A stretch of DNA of 64,000 nt from Burkholderiales bacterium 39-55-53 (lineage in GTDB: Bacteria > Pseudomonadota > Gammaproteobacteria > Burkholderiales > Burkholderiaceae_C): positions 248,001-312,000 of the forward strand of contig NCJK01000002.1 of NCBI GenBank assembly GCA_002282445.1. Direction: 5' to 3'. A program made the position numbers and the translations under genes. Under the pieces are notes generated by a model. That model had not been told where the DNA came from, searched no databases, and saw nothing but the letters and a program-made list of their open reading frames with translations. Each line of letters starts with the position of its first letter. The stretch's first letter is position 1. Shown here piece after piece: positions 1-9,414 of this stretch.

Positions 1-228
1 GTCACGCAAGCGTTTTTGGATTTCTCGCTGCAGCGAGGCAACGACCTGATGACACCGCGTCCGGAACACCGCTTTGCAGGACTGAAAGCTGGCGACCGTT
101 GGTGCTTGTGCGCCCGCCGCTGGCAAGAGGCATTGGATGCGGGCGTGGCTCCGCCGGTCGTGCTGGAGTGCACACACGCCAAAGCCCTTGAATTTGTCAC
201 GCTGGAGCAATTGCAGTCATGCGCTTAA
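1..228 (+). CDS. DUF2237 family protein, C-terminal part (5' end outside window)
   Basis: The reading frame is open from base 1 and ends at TAA 226-228, so the N-terminus lies upstream of the window. The visible residues include RGNDLMTPRPEHRF, GLKAGDRWCLCA and APPVVLECTH, which fit my memory of DUF2237 proteins (about 120 residues, function unknown). The stop overlaps the start of the SOUL gene at 219, so the two are probably co-transcribed and translationally coupled. No catalytic role can be read from the sequence. The family assignment is from pattern memory only. Confidence 0.75.
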   Translation, partial: VTQAFLDFSLQRGNDLMTPRPEHRFAGLKAGDRWCLCARRWQEALDAGVAPPVVLECTHAKALEFVTLEQLQSCA

Positions 229-866
229 ACACACACACCCTCCTCGCTTTGCTGGTCGGATTTTTAGGAATGGAATCGGCCATGGCCACCGAAGAACCCA
301 AATACGAGGTGCTCACTTCACAAGCCCCGTTTGAACTGCGCCACTACGCGCCGACCTTGATTGCCCAAACCATCGTCGAGGGCGACATGGACGCCGCTTC
401 CAACAAAGGCTTTCGCTTGATTGCTGACTTCATCTTTGGCAACAACCTAGCGGTTGGCTCTGAACAAGCAGCCAAGATTGCCATGACAGCCCCTGTGACG
501 GTGGAGCCCCAGTCTTCGAAAATTGCGATGACCGCGCCCGTCACCATTGAGCCTCAATCGGGAAGTGCTCAGCAATGGCGTGTTCACTTTGTGATGCCCA
601 GCCAATACACCTTGGCCACCATCCCCAAGCCCAAGAACAGCGCCGTGACCTTGCACGAGCTGCCAAGCAAACACTTTGTGGTGCACCGCTATTCAGGTTT
701 CAACACCGAGGCACGCGTCCAAGAAAAAACCGATGAAGCATTGGCTTGGGCCAAGCAACAGTCGCTCAAAGTGGTGGGCACGCCGCAGCTATCACGCTAC
801 GACCCGCCATGGACGCTACCTATGTTCAGGCGCAACGAAATCATGGTGGAGGTGGCTGCGCGATGA
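219..866 (+). CDS. SOUL family haem-binding protein, exported
   Basis: This 215-residue protein has an N-terminal hydrophobic stretch (about residues 6-23) ending in AMA-T, a likely signal peptide, so it should act in the periplasm. The body has SOUL-family features: YEVLTSQAPFELRHY near the start, a doubled IAMTAPVT motif (about residues 87 and 102), then HFVMPSQYTL and VHRYSGF. SOUL proteins bind haem or other tetrapyrroles; the exact bacterial role is not known. The start overlaps the DUF2237 gene by 10 bases and the stop overlaps the next gene by 4, consistent with one operon leading to the photolyase genes. Confidence 0.85.
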   Translation: MRLNTHTLLALLVGFLGMESAMATEEPKYEVLTSQAPFELRHYAPTLIAQTIVEGDMDAASNKGFRLIADFIFGNNLAVGSEQAAKIAMTAPVTVEPQSSKIAMTAPVTIEPQSGSAQQWRVHFVMPSQYTLATIPKPKNSAVTLHELPSKHFVVHRYSGFNTEARVQEKTDEALAWAKQQSLKVVGTPQLSRYDPPWTLPMFRRNEIMVEVAAR

Positions 867-1276
867 CCGCCTTCTTGCTCACTGCAACCCATGCGCCGCT
901 CAGTGCCTGCGTCGAGTTGCGTGACCTGCAGCTGAAAACAGACATCGGCACTTACGGCCCCAGCGATGTGGTGCCTGATGCGCACACGCTCGACCTCACG
1001 CTGTGGCTCGCACCCGCATTGGTGTTGATTGAACAAGATGGCATGGACCACGTGTTTGACTATGACCCCTTGGTGGCTGACATCGACCGCCTTGCCGCTG
1101 ATGGCCATTACGAGACACAAGAACGCCTCATCACGCGCATCGTCCACGCATGTGCCGCCTACCCAGCCATCGAAGCATTGGACATTGGCTTGCGCAAATC
1201 GCCTGTGCATCAGGGCTCAGGCTCGTTGGGTGTGCGCGTGTCGGTGGATGCCAAAACGCTGAGCGCCCTGCGCTGA
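863..1276 (+). CDS. folB: FolB-like dihydroneopterin aldolase family protein
   Basis: The 137-residue product resembles dihydroneopterin aldolase/epimerase (FolB), which acts on dihydroneopterin in folate synthesis. Visible features are the opening strand VELRDLQLKTDIGTYGPSD, the acidic segment DHVFDYDPLVADI, YETQERLITRIVHACAAYP (family Glu region) and LRKSPVH (family Lys region near the C-terminus). The ATG at 863 overlaps the SOUL stop (ATGA), which favours this start over the longer upstream frame. It neighbours a pterin dehydratase and two photolyases, so its product may serve pterin or folate cofactors. Symbol tentative: it could be a FolB paralogue (FolX-like). Confidence 0.75.
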   Translation: MTAFLLTATHAPLSACVELRDLQLKTDIGTYGPSDVVPDAHTLDLTLWLAPALVLIEQDGMDHVFDYDPLVADIDRLAADGHYETQERLITRIVHACAAYPAIEALDIGLRKSPVHQGSGSLGVRVSVDAKTLSALR

Positions 1277-1302
1277 ATCTGATCAACGACATCACCAGCA
1301 CC

Positions 1303-1611
1303 ATGCACCACAAACTTCAGCCCAAAGACATCGAGCTCGCCATGACCGCCCTCACCGGCTGGACGCTAGAGAAACACGCTCAGTACCACACACCTTGCTT
1401 GTCCAAGAGCTGGACACTGCCCAGCTTTGAAGCTGCGGTTGAGCGTTTCAACCAAATCGCGCAGTTGGCCCAAACGCAGGACCACCACCCTGAGGTGCTG
1501 TCAAGCTACACACTCCTGCAAGTGCGCATCTGGACCCATGATGTGGCGGGTTTGACGCACAAAGACTTTGCACTGGCCAGTGCCATCGACCAACTGAGCA
1601 CCACGCCATGA
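1303..1611 (+). CDS. phhB: 4a-hydroxytetrahydrobiopterin dehydratase (pterin carbinolamine dehydratase)
   Basis: This 102-residue protein has the size and signature of pterin-4a-carbinolamine dehydratase. It carries LTGWTLEKHAQ early on, then the motif DHHPEV (about residue 63), whose paired histidines belong to the active site, and LTHKDFALASAID at the C-terminus. The enzyme recycles the 4a-carbinolamine of tetrahydropterin. No phenylalanine hydroxylase gene is adjacent, so here it may serve another pterin-dependent process. The ATG at 1303 is preferred because the longer upstream frame lies inside folB. The stop overlaps the next start by 4 bases (ATGA). Confidence 0.88.
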   Translation: MHHKLQPKDIELAMTALTGWTLEKHAQYHTPCLSKSWTLPSFEAAVERFNQIAQLAQTQDHHPEVLSSYTLLQVRIWTHDVAGLTHKDFALASAIDQLSTTP

Positions 1612-1955
1612 ACTACTTCAACAAGCTCAAGGGCTTTCAACGTTCACCCGCAGGCCTTGAGTGGCAAATATGGAAACGACTGCACCTCATCTTGGCAGCA
1701 GGAACAGTCCTGCCACTGCTGGCCAGTGCAGGTGCGTATGTGTTGGATGGGCTGGAGCCTGCCACGCAAAACGCCAGAGCAGTGGAGCAATTTTTCTATG
1801 TGATGCTGGGTGTGGTCATCCTGCATTGGACGCTGGTGCTGACCCTCGCCATTGGCTGCGCAATCGTGATGTTGATGAAAGGCCCGGCCTACGTGGCCGA
1901 TGCCTACGAGATGGAGGAGCTTCCCCTTGGCTCAGAAAAACACGTTCAAAGGTAA
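1608..1955 (+). CDS. Small two-helix membrane protein of unknown function
   Basis: A 115-residue protein that I do not recognise as a named family. It has two clear hydrophobic segments (about residues 26-46 and 62-90), a basic N-terminus and an acidic C-terminal tail (ADAYEMEELPLG), so it is probably an inner-membrane protein. Its ATG overlaps the dehydratase stop and its end overlaps the DUF2256 gene by 29 bases, so it is embedded in the pterin/photolyase operon. No function can be inferred beyond that context. Confidence 0.7.
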   Translation: MNYFNKLKGFQRSPAGLEWQIWKRLHLILAAGTVLPLLASAGAYVLDGLEPATQNARAVEQFFYVMLGVVILHWTLVLTLAIGCAIVMLMKGPAYVADAYEMEELPLGSEKHVQR

Positions 1956-2094
1956 CAAGCAAAGCCTGCCCAGCAAGCCCTGCAAAACCTGCGGGCGTGA
2001 CATGACCTGGCGCAAAGCGTGGGCCAAAAACTGGAATCAAGTGCTGTACTGCTCAGACGCTTGCCGCAAACACAAATCGCCCACGCCCCCATGA
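1927..2094 (+). CDS. DUF2256 small zinc-ribbon protein next to photolyase
   Basis: A 55-residue protein with KPCKTCGRDMTWRKAW and YCSDACRKH, i.e. two Cys pairs (CxxC and CxxxC) that should bind one zinc. This is the pattern I know from DUF2256 proteins, usually encoded beside cryptochrome/photolyase genes. The start is uncertain: a TTG at 1927 gives the typical opening AQKNTFKGNK, while an upstream ATG (1900) would add nine residues. It overlaps the previous gene by 29 bases and shares ATGA with the photolyase start. The function of the family is unknown. Confidence 0.8.
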   Translation: MAQKNTFKGNKQSLPSKPCKTCGRDMTWRKAWAKNWNQVLYCSDACRKHKSPTPP

Positions 2095-3704
2095 GTTACG
2101 AGCTAGTTTGGTTCAAGCGAGACCTGCGCTGGCAAGACCACGCGGCCTTGGCCCACGCTTCAAAGCTTGGCCCTGTGCGCTGCATCTATGTGGTGGAGCC
2201 CGAGCTGTGGTTGCAGCCCGATGCCGCCTTGCAGCACTTTGAATTTGTACGCGAATCGCTTCAAGCGCTGGATGCTGAACTGCGTTTGCAAGGCGGCTGC
2301 GTCGAGGTGCACACGGGCGAGCTGCCCGGTGTGCTGAGTCGCATTTGGAACGAAGCCCCCTTTCGCCAACTGCATGCGCACCAAGAAACCGGCAATGGCT
2401 TTACCTACGCACGTGACCTGAGAGTGGATGCATGGTGCAAAGCGCACCAAGTGGGTTGGCATGAGTACCCACAGTTTGGCGTGGTGCGTGGGCTGAAAAA
2501 CCGCAATCTGTGGCAGCCTGCGTGGGAGCGGCACATGGCTGAGCCTTTGCAAGATGTGGGTGAGTTGCAGTTTTGGCGGACGTTTGTCAACGCGCCAACG
2601 ACTACATCGCCACATGCCATGCCTCATGCATCACGTCACACATGGTGTACGCCCTCGCAAATGAAAGCGCCTTCGCACTTGCAACACAACCCACCGCTGC
2701 GCCAACGCGGTGGCCGTCCTTTGGCACTAGAAACCTTGCACAGCTTTTTGCACGCACGCAGCTTGGGCTACCGCGGGGGCATTTCGTCACCACTGTCCGC
2801 ACCCGATGCTTGCTCGCGTTTGTCGACCTATTTGGCTTGGGGTTGCATCAGCATGCGCGAAGTGGTGCAACACACACGGGCGCACATCGCGCAGCTGCCG
2901 CCCCAAGCCAGCCGCCATCGCGCTGGATTGACGGGGTTCATCAGCCGTTTGTATTGGCACTGTCACTTCATCCAAAAGTTAGAGAGCGAATCTGCCATCG
3001 AGTGGCAAAACATGCACCGTGGTTACGACGGTTTGCGTGAACACGATTTCAACGAAGCACACTTTGAAGCGCTCAAAGCCGCACGCACGGGATGGCCCAT
3101 GGTGGACGCGTGCGTGACCATGTTGCGCGAAACGGGTTGGCTGAACTTTCGCATGCGCGCCATGTTGGTGTCGGTGGCCGCCTACCCGTTGTGGCTGCAC
3201 TGGCGCCCCGTGGGCGAGTGGTTGGCCACGCAGTTTTTGGACTACGAGCCAGGCATCCACTGGTGCCAATTGCAAATGCAATCGGGCACAACCGGGATCA
3301 ACACCACGCGCGTGTACAACCCCATCAAACAAGCGCAAGACCACGACCCACATGGCCGCTTTGTGCGCCAGTGGCTACCCGCCATGCGCCAAGTGCCTGA
3401 CACATGGCTGTTCGAGCCATGGCTCATGCCAGACACGATGCAAGCGCACCTGGGCGTTTTTATAGGCAGCAACAGCGACACGCCAAGCGCATTGGTTCAA
3501 CCCGTGGTCGACTTGGCACAAGCGACACGCGAGGCCAAACAACGGCTGCACATCCGACGCCAAACCGACGAAGTCAAAGCAGCGAAGAAAGCCGTGGTCG
3601 ACAAACACGCCTCGCGTAAAAACTGGGGCACACGATCTGCAACTTCGCGTCGCTCGACAGCTTCTTCACCAGCCGAGAAACAGCAACTCGGTTTTGATTT
3701 CTAA
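2091..3704 (+). CDS. Cryptochrome/photolyase family protein (FAD-binding)
   Basis: This 537-residue protein starts MSYELVWFKRDLRWQDH, the signature of the N-terminal alpha/beta antenna domain of class I photolyases and cryptochromes. The C-terminal FAD domain is visible as GYRGGISSPLSAP, HFIQKLESE, TGWPMVDACVTMLRETGWLNFRMRAM and GIHWCQLQMQSGTTG. It would repair pyrimidine dimers with blue light or act as a photoreceptor. The C-terminus has a basic tail (about 40 residues rich in K, R, S, T) that could aid DNA binding. The ATG at 2091 overlaps the DUF2256 stop and is preferred over the in-frame upstream 2019. Repair versus signalling cannot be decided from the sequence. Confidence 0.88.
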   Translation: MSYELVWFKRDLRWQDHAALAHASKLGPVRCIYVVEPELWLQPDAALQHFEFVRESLQALDAELRLQGGCVEVHTGELPGVLSRIWNEAPFRQLHAHQETGNGFTYARDLRVDAWCKAHQVGWHEYPQFGVVRGLKNRNLWQPAWERHMAEPLQDVGELQFWRTFVNAPTTTSPHAMPHASRHTWCTPSQMKAPSHLQHNPPLRQRGGRPLALETLHSFLHARSLGYRGGISSPLSAPDACSRLSTYLAWGCISMREVVQHTRAHIAQLPPQASRHRAGLTGFISRLYWHCHFIQKLESESAIEWQNMHRGYDGLREHDFNEAHFEALKAARTGWPMVDACVTMLRETGWLNFRMRAMLVSVAAYPLWLHWRPVGEWLATQFLDYEPGIHWCQLQMQSGTTGINTTRVYNPIKQAQDHDPHGRFVRQWLPAMRQVPDTWLFEPWLMPDTMQAHLGVFIGSNSDTPSALVQPVVDLAQATREAKQRLHIRRQTDEVKAAKKAVVDKHASRKNWGTRSATSRRSTASSPAEKQQLGFDF

Positions 3705-3715
3705 AAAGCATACCC

Positions 3716-5254
3716 ATGACCGCACCACGTAAACGCCTCATCCTCATCTTGGGTGACCAGCTCGATGAAGACGCATCCGCGCTGAGCGATTTCGACCCCG
3801 CACACGACACGCTTTGGATGGCCGAGGTGTTGGAAGAGTCCACGCACATCCCCTCCTCCAAGCAACGCACCACGGTTTTCTTAAGTGCCATGCGTCACTT
3901 CGCTGCATACCTGCAGGCACGCGGCTGGCCCATGGTTTACAGCCACCTCGACGATGCGCACAACACAGGCACGCTAGCGGGTGAATTGGGTCGAGCCATT
4001 GCCCAAGTGCAACCCCAGCTTTTGGTGATGACCGCCCCCGGCGACTGGCGCGTGCTGCAAAGCGTTCGTGCAGTGGCAAAGCAGCACGACTTGCCGCTAG
4101 AGATCAAAGACGACACACACTTCTTCAGCACCGTGCGTGACTTTGCGGCGCATGCCGAAGGCCGCAAGCAGTTACGTTTGGAATATTTCTACCGCGAACT
4201 GCGTCAAAAAAATGGCATTCTGATGGAGGGCAAAAAGCCCATAGGCGGCCAGTGGAACTTTGATGCCGACAACCGCGGTAGCTTTGGCAAACAAGGGCCT
4301 GGCATGTTGCCCCCACCCACACGCGTCGCACCCGATGCCATCACCCAAGAGGTGATGCGCTTGGTGAATGACAAGTTGGCGCATCACCCCGGATCGATCG
4401 CGCAGTTTGGTTGGCCCGTCACGCGTGCACAAGCTTTGGTGGCTTTGGACGAATTCATCACACACCGCTTGCCCAGCTTTGGGCTTTACCAAGACGCGAT
4501 GTGGGAAGGCGAAGTGTGGCTGTATCACTCGCACCTGTCGTGTGCGTTGAACCTCAAACTGATCAACCCACGCGAAGTGTTAGCGGCGGCCGAGGCAGCT
4601 TTTCACAAGGGCCACGCACCGCTAGAAGCTGTCGAGGGTTTTGTGCGCCAAGTCTTGGGTTGGCGAGAATACGTGCGCGGCATTTACTGGACGCACATGC
4701 CCGAGTACGCCGAGGGCAACGCCCAACAAGCGCACGAACCGCTGCCCGAGTTTTACTGGACCGGCAACACCGACATGGCCTGCTTGCGCGATGCCATCAC
4801 GCAAACACTGCAGCACGGCTATGCACACCACATTCAACGCTTGATGGTCACTGGCCTTTACGCCTTGCTGCTGGGCGTAGAACCCAAGCAAGTACACCAG
4901 TGGTACTTGGGCGTGTATGTGGATGCGGTGGAATGGGTAGAGCTACCCAACACGCTCGGCATGAGCCAGTTCGCCGATGGCGGCCTGATGGCCAGCAAGC
5001 CCTATGTGGCCAGTGGCAAATACATCGACCGCATGAGCAACCATTGCAAAGGCTGCCGCTACAACCCCGCCGAATCCACGGGCGAGACTGCTTGCCCGTT
5101 CACGACCCTCTATTGGGATTACCTAGGCCGACACGCCGACATGCTGGCCAAAAATCCGCGCATGCTGATGCAGCTGAAAAATTTAAATCGCCTCACGCTT
5201 GAGCAGCGAGAGGCGATCAAAAATCAAGCTCAAAAAATTCGAGCTTTGGCTTAG
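3716..5254 (+). CDS. phrB: Iron-sulfur bacterial cryptochrome/photolyase (PhrB-like, (6-4) photolyase family)
   Basis: The 512-residue product belongs to the iron-sulfur bacterial cryptochromes and photolyases. It opens with RLILILGDQLDED, has YQDAMWEGEVWLYHSHLSCALN and QVLGWREYVRGIYW in the FAD domain, and carries the cluster cysteines near the C-terminus: SNHCKGCRYNP followed by ETACPFT, plus an upstream Cys in DMACLRDAI. In characterised members four Cys bind a 4Fe-4S cluster, FAD is catalytic, a lumazine is the antenna, and the substrate is the (6-4) photoproduct. It lies 11 bases after the other photolyase, so the operon supplies two complementary repair or light-sensing flavoproteins. 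Confidence 0.9.
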   Translation: MTAPRKRLILILGDQLDEDASALSDFDPAHDTLWMAEVLEESTHIPSSKQRTTVFLSAMRHFAAYLQARGWPMVYSHLDDAHNTGTLAGELGRAIAQVQPQLLVMTAPGDWRVLQSVRAVAKQHDLPLEIKDDTHFFSTVRDFAAHAEGRKQLRLEYFYRELRQKNGILMEGKKPIGGQWNFDADNRGSFGKQGPGMLPPPTRVAPDAITQEVMRLVNDKLAHHPGSIAQFGWPVTRAQALVALDEFITHRLPSFGLYQDAMWEGEVWLYHSHLSCALNLKLINPREVLAAAEAAFHKGHAPLEAVEGFVRQVLGWREYVRGIYWTHMPEYAEGNAQQAHEPLPEFYWTGNTDMACLRDAITQTLQHGYAHHIQRLMVTGLYALLLGVEPKQVHQWYLGVYVDAVEWVELPNTLGMSQFADGGLMASKPYVASGKYIDRMSNHCKGCRYNPAESTGETACPFTTLYWDYLGRHADMLAKNPRMLMQLKNLNRLTLEQREAIKNQAQKIRALA

Positions 5255-5263
5255 TGCTTTTGC

Positions 5264-5410
5264 TTAATGCTTTTGCTTAGCGGCTTGCGCTGCCAGCTGT
5301 TGCTGTTGTTGCTGCTTTGCAAAAGCCTCTGCCACTTCTTGTTTGAGCTTCGCAAATTCAACGTCAATGAATTTTTGCAGCTCAGCAGAGATCAACTCAG
5401 GTTGCGTCAT
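5264..5410 (-). CDS. Small Gln-rich coiled-coil protein of 48 residues
   Basis: A short reading frame follows fba on the same strand with a 20-base gap. It starts at ATG 5408-5410 behind a good ribosome binding site (GAGGGA about 10 bases upstream) and ends at TAA 5264-5266. The product opens MTQPELISAELQKF, continues as an amphipathic helix (DVEFAKLKQEVAEAFAK) and then has six consecutive Gln followed by an Ala/Lys/Gln tail. It is probably a helical or coiled-coil protein. I do not recognise a family. The ribosome binding site and position at the end of the cbb block suggest it is translated. Confidence 0.6.
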   Translation of the reverse strand: MTQPELISAELQKFIDVEFAKLKQEVAEAFAKQQQQQQLAAQAAKQKH

Positions 5411-5430
5411 GGTGTTCGCGTCCCTCGTGA

Positions 5431-6468
5431 TCAACGGTAGTTTTTGATCATGGCTTCAAGCGCGATGGGCTTGATTTTGGAGCCCTGACCTGCGCAACCA
5501 AACGCCTCAAAACGCGCCTCGCAAATACCCTGTGCGGCACTGCGTGCGGCAATGAGTGCTTTACGTGGATCAAACTCGCTCGGCTGCTTGGCAAACAACT
5601 GACGCATTGCGCCCGTCATGGCCAAACGGATGTCAGTGTCGATGTTGACTTTGCGCACGCCGCTCTTGATGCCACGCACGATCTCTTCCACTGGCACGCC
5701 ATAGGTTTGCTTGATGTCACCGCCGTATTGGCGAATGATTTCCAACCACTCTTGCGGCACGCTAGAGCTGCCATGCATGACCAAGTGCGTATTAGGCACT
5801 GCGGCGTGGATGGCCGCGATGCGGTCAATCGCCAAAATGTCGCCTGTCGGTGGACGTGTGAATTTGTATGCGCCGTGGCTGGTACCAATGGCAATTGCCA
5901 AGGCATCTACACCCGTGTTGGCCACAAAGTCTTTGGCTTGCACAGGGTCGGTCAACATTTGGTCGTGGCTCAAAATGCCAGCCGCGCCCACGCCGTCCTC
6001 TTCACCCGCTTCGCCTGTTTCCAGGGACCCCAAGCAACCCAACTCGCCCTCAACGGACACGCCAACTGCATGTGCCATTTCGCACACTTTGCGTGTGACG
6101 TCGACGTTGTACTCGTAGCTCGCAGGTGTTTTGGCGTCTTCCATCAACGAGCCATCCATCATCACGCTTGAGAAGCCTGAGCGGATCGATTGCTGACATT
6201 GCGCAGGCGATGCACCATGGTCTTGGTGCAAGACCACTGGCAAGTCTGGATGGGTTTCGATGGCGGCCAACACGAGGTGGCGCAAATAAGCCTCGCCCGC
6301 ATATTTGCGAGCACCTGCAGAGGCTTGCAAGATAACGGGGCTGTTGGTGGCTTGGGCAGCCTCCATGATGGCCTGAACTTGTTCGAGGTTGTTGACGTTG
6401 AACGCTGGCACGCCGTAGTTGTGCTCAGCGGCGTGGTCTAGTACTTGGCGCAGTGATACCAATGCCAT
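5431..6468 (-). CDS. cbbA: Class II fructose-bisphosphate aldolase
   Basis: This 345-residue enzyme interconverts fructose 1,6-bisphosphate with glyceraldehyde 3-phosphate and dihydroxyacetone phosphate, and sedoheptulose bisphosphate in the Calvin cycle. Class II signatures are visible: [10 protein letters not shown] (zinc-binding His), [38 protein letters not shown] and [13 protein letters not shown]. It is the last large gene of the minus-strand cbb block, 33 bases after pgk. Length and motifs match the zinc-dependent type, so it is probably intact and shared between glycolysis and CO2 fixation. Confidence 0.96.
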   Translation of the reverse strand: MALVSLRQVLDHAAEHNYGVPAFNVNNLEQVQAIMEAAQATNSPVILQASAGARKYAGEAYLRHLVLAAIETHPDLPVVLHQDHGASPAQCQQSIRSGFSSVMMDGSLMEDAKTPASYEYNVDVTRKVCEMAHAVGVSVEGELGCLGSLETGEAGEEDGVGAAGILSHDQMLTDPVQAKDFVANTGVDALAIAIGTSHGAYKFTRPPTGDILAIDRIAAIHAAVPNTHLVMHGSSSVPQEWLEIIRQYGGDIKQTYGVPVEEIVRGIKSGVRKVNIDTDIRLAMTGAMRQLFAKQPSEFDPRKALIAARSAAQGICEARFEAFGCAGQGSKIKPIALEAMIKNYR

Positions 6469-6501
6469 AAAGAAGTCTCCTGTTGATGATTTAAAAAATA
6501 G

Positions 6502-7698
6502 TTATTGGGTGGCAGCGCGATGGCTCAGAATCTCAAACGCAGGCAAGGTCTTGCCTTCGAGCACTTCAAGGAAAGCGCCGCCGCCGGTGGAGATGTAGCC
6601 CACGTCTTTCTCGATGCCGTACTTGGCGATCGCCGCCAAGGTGTCGCCACCCCCGGCAATGCTGAACGCGCTGGACTTGGCCACAGCTTCTGCAATGGCC
6701 TTGGTGCCACCTTCAAAGGCCGCGAACTCAAACACACCCACTGGGCCGTTCCACACAATCGTGCCGGCCTTCATGAGCTGAGCGGCCAACTTGGCGGCGG
6801 TCTCTGGACCGATGTCCAAAATCAAGTCGTCGTGCGCGACATCGGTGGCTTTCTTGACCGTGGCCTCTGCATCGGGCGCAAAAGTTTTGGCGGTCACCAC
6901 ATCGGTCGGGATCGGCACTTCAGCGCCACGCGCTTTCATGGCTTCAATCACTGCCGTGGCCTCGCTCACCAAGTCAGGCTCGGCCAAGCTCTTGCCGATC
7001 TTCAGGCCTGCGGCCAGCATGAAGGTGTTGGCGATGCCGCCACCCACGATCAAACCATCCACGTTCTTGGCCAGGCTTTGCAAAATGGTCAGCTTGGTGC
7101 TCACCTTGGAGCCGGCCACGATGGCGATCAGTGGGCGTTTGGGCGCGGCCAAAGCTTTCGAGATCGCGTCCATCTCGGCGGCCAGCAAAGGGCCGGCGCT
7201 GGCGATGGGCGCAAAGCGGGCGATGCCGTGGGTCGTGCCCTCGGCGCGGTGGGCGGTGCCAAAGGCGTCGTTCACGTAGATGTCGCACAGCGCGGCCATT
7301 TGGCGCGACAGGGCTTCGTCGTTTTTCTTCTCGCCTTTGTTGACGCGGCAGTTTTCGAGCAAGACCACTTGACCGGGTTGCACGTCCACACCACCGACCC
7401 AGTTGGCCACCAGTGGGACTTCGCGGCCGAGCAACTCGCTCAGTCGCTTGGCCACTGGTGCCAGCGAATCCTCGGGCTTGAACTCGCCCTCGGTGGGGCG
7501 GCCCAAGTGGCTCGTGACCATCACGGCCGCACCGGCGTCCAAAGCCATCTGAATGCAAGGCACGCTGGCGCGGATGCGCGTGTCTTCGGTGATGCTGCCG
7601 TCGTCGGCTTGCGGCACGTTCAGGTCGGCGCGGATGAACACGCGTTTGCCAGCAGCAAAGCCGTTGGCGCATACGTCAGAAAATCGCAGGAAGTGCAT
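6502..7698 (-). CDS. pgk: Phosphoglycerate kinase
   Basis: A 398-residue phosphoglycerate kinase, which in the Calvin cycle uses ATP to phosphorylate 3-phosphoglycerate. Visible are the N-terminal substrate domain ([32 protein letters not shown]), the hinge region ([20 protein letters not shown]) and the nucleotide-binding [13 protein letters not shown] near the C-terminus. The N-terminus (about 12 residues before the usual start) is slightly extended. It lies 13 bases downstream of gap and 33 upstream of fba, as expected for one transcript (cbbG-cbbK-cbbA). Confidence 0.96.
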   Translation of the reverse strand: MHFLRFSDVCANGFAAGKRVFIRADLNVPQADDGSITEDTRIRASVPCIQMALDAGAAVMVTSHLGRPTEGEFKPEDSLAPVAKRLSELLGREVPLVANWVGGVDVQPGQVVLLENCRVNKGEKKNDEALSRQMAALCDIYVNDAFGTAHRAEGTTHGIARFAPIASAGPLLAAEMDAISKALAAPKRPLIAIVAGSKVSTKLTILQSLAKNVDGLIVGGGIANTFMLAAGLKIGKSLAEPDLVSEATAVIEAMKARGAEVPIPTDVVTAKTFAPDAEATVKKATDVAHDDLILDIGPETAAKLAAQLMKAGTIVWNGPVGVFEFAAFEGGTKAIAEAVAKSSAFSIAGGGDTLAAIAKYGIEKDVGYISTGGGAFLEVLEGKTLPAFEILSHRAATQ

Positions 7699-7711
7699 GT
7701 TGGCCTCCCGA

Positions 7712-9405
<1,694 letters not shown>

Positions 9406-9414
9406 AGCGTCTGC

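Noticed and set aside
473-562. Apparent tandem duplication in the SOUL protein (two IAMTAPVT units)
   Set aside because: A doubled IAMTAPV-type motif is, as far as I recall, common in bacterial SOUL proteins, so it is probably a family trait and not a recent duplication.
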